From the NCBI GenBank assembly GCA_025352235.1, contig JANXTU010000067.1:1-34744 (forward strand): a stretch of DNA of 34,744 bases, read 5' to 3'. This document shows positions 32,988 to 34,744 of this stretch, piece after piece. The position numbers and the translations under genes are program-made. The stretch is from Fimbriiglobus sp. GTDB taxonomy: Bacteria; Planctomycetota; Planctomycetia; Gemmatales; Gemmataceae. Under the pieces are notes generated by a model that was not told where the DNA came from, searched no databases, and saw only the letters and a program-made list of their open reading frames with translations. Numbering within the stretch: the first letter of the stretch is position 1; every line of letters begins with the position of its first letter.

Positions 32988-34208
32988 CTAGCGCCGACGC
33001 GGCGGCGGGTTCCCGCGCCCAGCGGCCTTCGGCCGGCCCCCTCCCCCGCGCGGGGCGGGTGCCGCCACCGGCTTCGGCGCCAATTGCTGGTAATCGAAAT
33101 CGGGCAGTGTCACTCTCGGGAGACGCTGGCCGACTTGCCGTTCGATGCGGGCTAGCGACGCTTCTTCGTCGGGTGACACCAGAATGAACGCATCCCCCGT
33201 CGCCCCGGCCCGGCCCGTGCGACCGATGCGGTGGACGTAATCTTCGGGCACGTCCGGCACGTCGGTGCTGATGACGTGCGTGACGTGGGCCACGTCCAAG
33301 CCGCGGGCCGCGATGTTCGTCGCCACCATCACCTGGCAGTCGCCTTTTTTGAAGCCGGCCATCGCCGAACTCCGCTGCGACGGCGTCCGGTTGCTGTGCA
33401 ACTCCGCGACGGTGAAGCCGTCGGTCGCCACTTGCTTCGCCAACTTGCGCGCCGCGTGCTTCGTCCGCGTGAAGACCAAAATCGACGGCATCTCGGTGCT
33501 GCGTAACAAGTGGCGCAACAACGCATTCTTCAAATGCGCCGGTACCGGGTAGGCCGCCTGCGTGATGCCCACGGCCGTGGCCGTGCGCTTGCCGATTTGC
33601 ACCGTCACGGGGTTCTTCAGTAACTCGGCCGCGAGGTTCGCGATCGTCGGCGGCATCGTCGCGCTGAACAACAACGTCTGCCGACGACCGGGGAGTTTCT
33701 TGACGATGCGCTTCACGTCGGGCAGGAAGCCCATGTCGAGCATGCTGTCGGCTTCGTCGAGGACGAGTACCGCCGCGCCGGCGAACTTCGCCCCGAGCGA
33801 ATTCATATGGTCGAGCAACCGCCCCGGCGTGGCGACGACGATGTCCGGCCCGGCTTGGATGGCCCGCTCTTGGGCGCCGATCGGCCGACCGCCGACGACG
33901 AGCGTCGATTTCAAGTCGGTGTGCGCGGCGAACCCCTTGGCGGCGGTTTCGATCTGCTCGGCGAGTTCGCGCGTCGGGGAAATCACGACGACGCGGATCC
34001 CCTTGCGCGGCTGCAACAGCAGGCGGTGCATGATGGGCAGCAGGAACGCGGCCGTCTTCCCGGTGCCGGTCTGCGCGGTGGCGAGGACATCGCGCCCCTC
34101 GAGCGCCGGCGGGATCGCCCCGGCCTGCACCGGCGTCGGATCGGTATACCCGAGTTCCTTGGTGGCCTTCAACAGCAGCGGGTTCAAACCGAGAGCGAGA
34201 AACGGCAT
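32988..34208 (-). CDS. DEAD-box RNA helicase, RhlE-like
   Basis: 406 residues from the ATG at 34208, which follows GGAG closely; an in-frame start nine codons earlier lacks this. Motifs in order: Q motif (YTDPTPVQAGAIP), Walker A (AQTGTGKT, 45-52), SPTRELAEQI, TPGRLLDHM, DEAD (VLVLDEADSMLDMGF), SAT (LLFSATMPP), TRTKHAARKLA, NIAARGLDVAHVTHVI and HRIGRTGRAGATGDA. These are complete for ATP-dependent unwinding of RNA duplexes. The C-terminus is a Pro/Gly/Arg-rich tail, as in RhlE relatives. Such helicases act in ribosome assembly or cold-adapted RNA decay; here RNase R is a neighbour on the same strand but about 8 kb away. Confidence 0.92.
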   Translation of the reverse strand: MPFLALGLNPLLLKATKELGYTDPTPVQAGAIPPALEGRDVLATAQTGTGKTAAFLLPIMHRLLLQPRKGIRVVVISPTRELAEQIETAAKGFAAHTDLKSTLVVGGRPIGAQERAIQAGPDIVVATPGRLLDHMNSLGAKFAGAAVLVLDEADSMLDMGFLPDVKRIVKKLPGRRQTLLFSATMPPTIANLAAELLKNPVTVQIGKRTATAVGITQAAYPVPAHLKNALLRHLLRSTEMPSILVFTRTKHAARKLAKQVATDGFTVAELHSNRTPSQRSSAMAGFKKGDCQVMVATNIAARGLDVAHVTHVISTDVPDVPEDYVHRIGRTGRAGATGDAFILVSPDEEASLARIERQVGQRLPRVTLPDFDYQQLAPKPVAAPAPRGGGGRPKAAGRGNPPPRRR

Positions 34209-34368
34209 GGCGACTCCGTCGGCCAAAACCGCCATTATATAGGTGCGACGGGAGAAGGGTGGTCACGTCGGTAGAATCGGGTGAGCCAAACATTCTCGGA
34301 GTTTGTCGTCGCAGGCGGTCTCTGGAGGTGACTTTTTGCGTGACGTCGGTGAGGACGACCCCGGGAAA

Positions 34369-34593
34369 ATGCTTCCGACCGAATGTGTGACATCCCCCCG
34401 CCGGAACAAATTGGACGCGTTGCAATGCACCGTCGCCGCGCTCGGGGCGTTCTACCCGCGTCGGACCGTCTCCGACGCCGGCGGGTTGGCCCATTGGCTC
34501 GAGCCGCTCAACGGCAACCGGATCTACCGGCCCGAGCAAGAGTACGTCGGCAAGGCAAACGCCCCGTACACCCCGCTCGAAAAGCGGCCGTAG
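34369..34593 (+). CDS. Short open frame of uncertain reality
   Basis: From the ATG at 34369 the frame gives 74 residues: a start (MLPTECVTSPRRNKLDALQC), then ALGAFYPRR, GGLAHWLEPLNGNRIY and RPEQEYVGKANAPYTPLEKRP. I do not recognise the family and cannot tell whether it is expressed. Some composition (Trp, Tyr, Pro, Asn) looks protein-like. It partly overlaps a minus-strand terminase-like frame. It could be a real small gene or the remains of one at an insertion junction. Confidence 0.25.
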   Translation: MLPTECVTSPRRNKLDALQCTVAALGAFYPRRTVSDAGGLAHWLEPLNGNRIYRPEQEYVGKANAPYTPLEKRP

Positions 34594-34744
34594 TACCGGC
34601 TGGCGCACACAATCTTGATCCGCAAGTTCGGCGCGCGGCCGAGTTCCCACAAGACGCGCAGACAGACCTGCGTCGTCTTGCCGTGGTCGCGCGGTAGTTC
34701 CACCAGCGCCAGGCGATGCGCGCTCAGATGGTTCTGCAAAGCCG
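34524..34744 (-). pseudogene. Terminase-like ATPase fragment (runs off window)
   Basis: The minus strand, from the window edge, reads LSAHRLALVELPRDHGKTTQ and then VCLRVLWELGRAPNLRIKIVCAS. The pattern PRDHGKT is a Walker A of the type seen in phage and gene-transfer terminase large subunits. After CAS (about 34605) the similarity stops: RYYGRFSSGVYG and a stop at 34524-34526 follow, not the usual terminase continuation. So the gene is broken at about 34605, or this is the edge of a different insertion. The upstream part lies outside the window. Confidence 0.5.

Noticed and set aside
32968-34650. 560-codon open frame on the minus strand
   Set aside because: It overlaps the DEAD-box helicase in another frame; only the helicase frame shows family motifs.

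Overview
The window is high-GC, densely coded DNA that looks chromosomal and most likely comes from a planctomycete, probably of the Gemmata/Gemmataceae type. This is inferred from family content: a secreted multihaem 'PVC-type' cytochrome c/propeller protein with a DUF6797-like region, a formylglycine sulfatase, a Uma2 nuclease, a caspase-like protein with an N-terminal zinc ribbon, SYLF and DUF6065 proteins, and several short secreted or lipoprotein orphans. No rRNA, tRNA or CRISPR array was found.

Layout. Left edge (1-88, -): start of an IS5-like transposase that runs off the window. 257-3313 (+): membrane-anchored caspase-like protein, then a VapBC-like toxin-antitoxin pair whose genes overlap. 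3321-4064 (-): DUF6065. 4153-5924 (+): an MBL-fold hydrolase and a Cys-rich secreted orphan. 5929-7575 (-): a small lipoprotein, an intergenic inverted-repeat element, and a SYLF protein. 7722-12061 (+): ArsC-like protein, ROK kinase, Uma2, TrpF, second ROK kinase and HisN, with stop/start overlaps at two junctions. 12069-12476: three tandem 98-bp palindromic units, the first split by a 122-bp MITE-like element with a 5-bp target duplication. 12595-16013 (+): two cupredoxin-like paralogues, a small orphan and an alpha/beta-hydrolase-fold protein, ending in a strong terminator. 16098-24083 (+): sulfatase, a 1578-residue multidomain enzyme and a HEAT-like lipoprotein. 24105-24262: broken partial copy of the MBL gene from the left part of the window. 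24387-34208 (all -): RNase R, a LarA-like protein, three consecutive SGNH-type proteins, an MBOAT O-acyltransferase and a DEAD-box helicase. Right edge: a terminase-like ATPase fragment.

How the genes may work together. The MBOAT gene and the three SGNH genes (32892 down to 28148) are coupled by a 13-nt gap and two ATGA overlaps, so they look like one translationally coupled unit, probably an alginate-type polysaccharide O-acetylation machine with three different esterase/transferase subunits. The sulfatase and the large fusion protein lie 64 nt apart and both appear exported, which fits breakdown of sulfated and acetylated glycans. The trpF-ROK-hisN run puts amino-acid biosynthesis genes beside sugar kinases.

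The strongest candidates for something undescribed are the three-SGNH/MBOAT cluster, the five-part fusion enzyme, the cupredoxin pair in which one copy has lost its copper ligands, and the tandem palindromic array split by a MITE. Function calls rest on reading motifs by eye; no database search was run.
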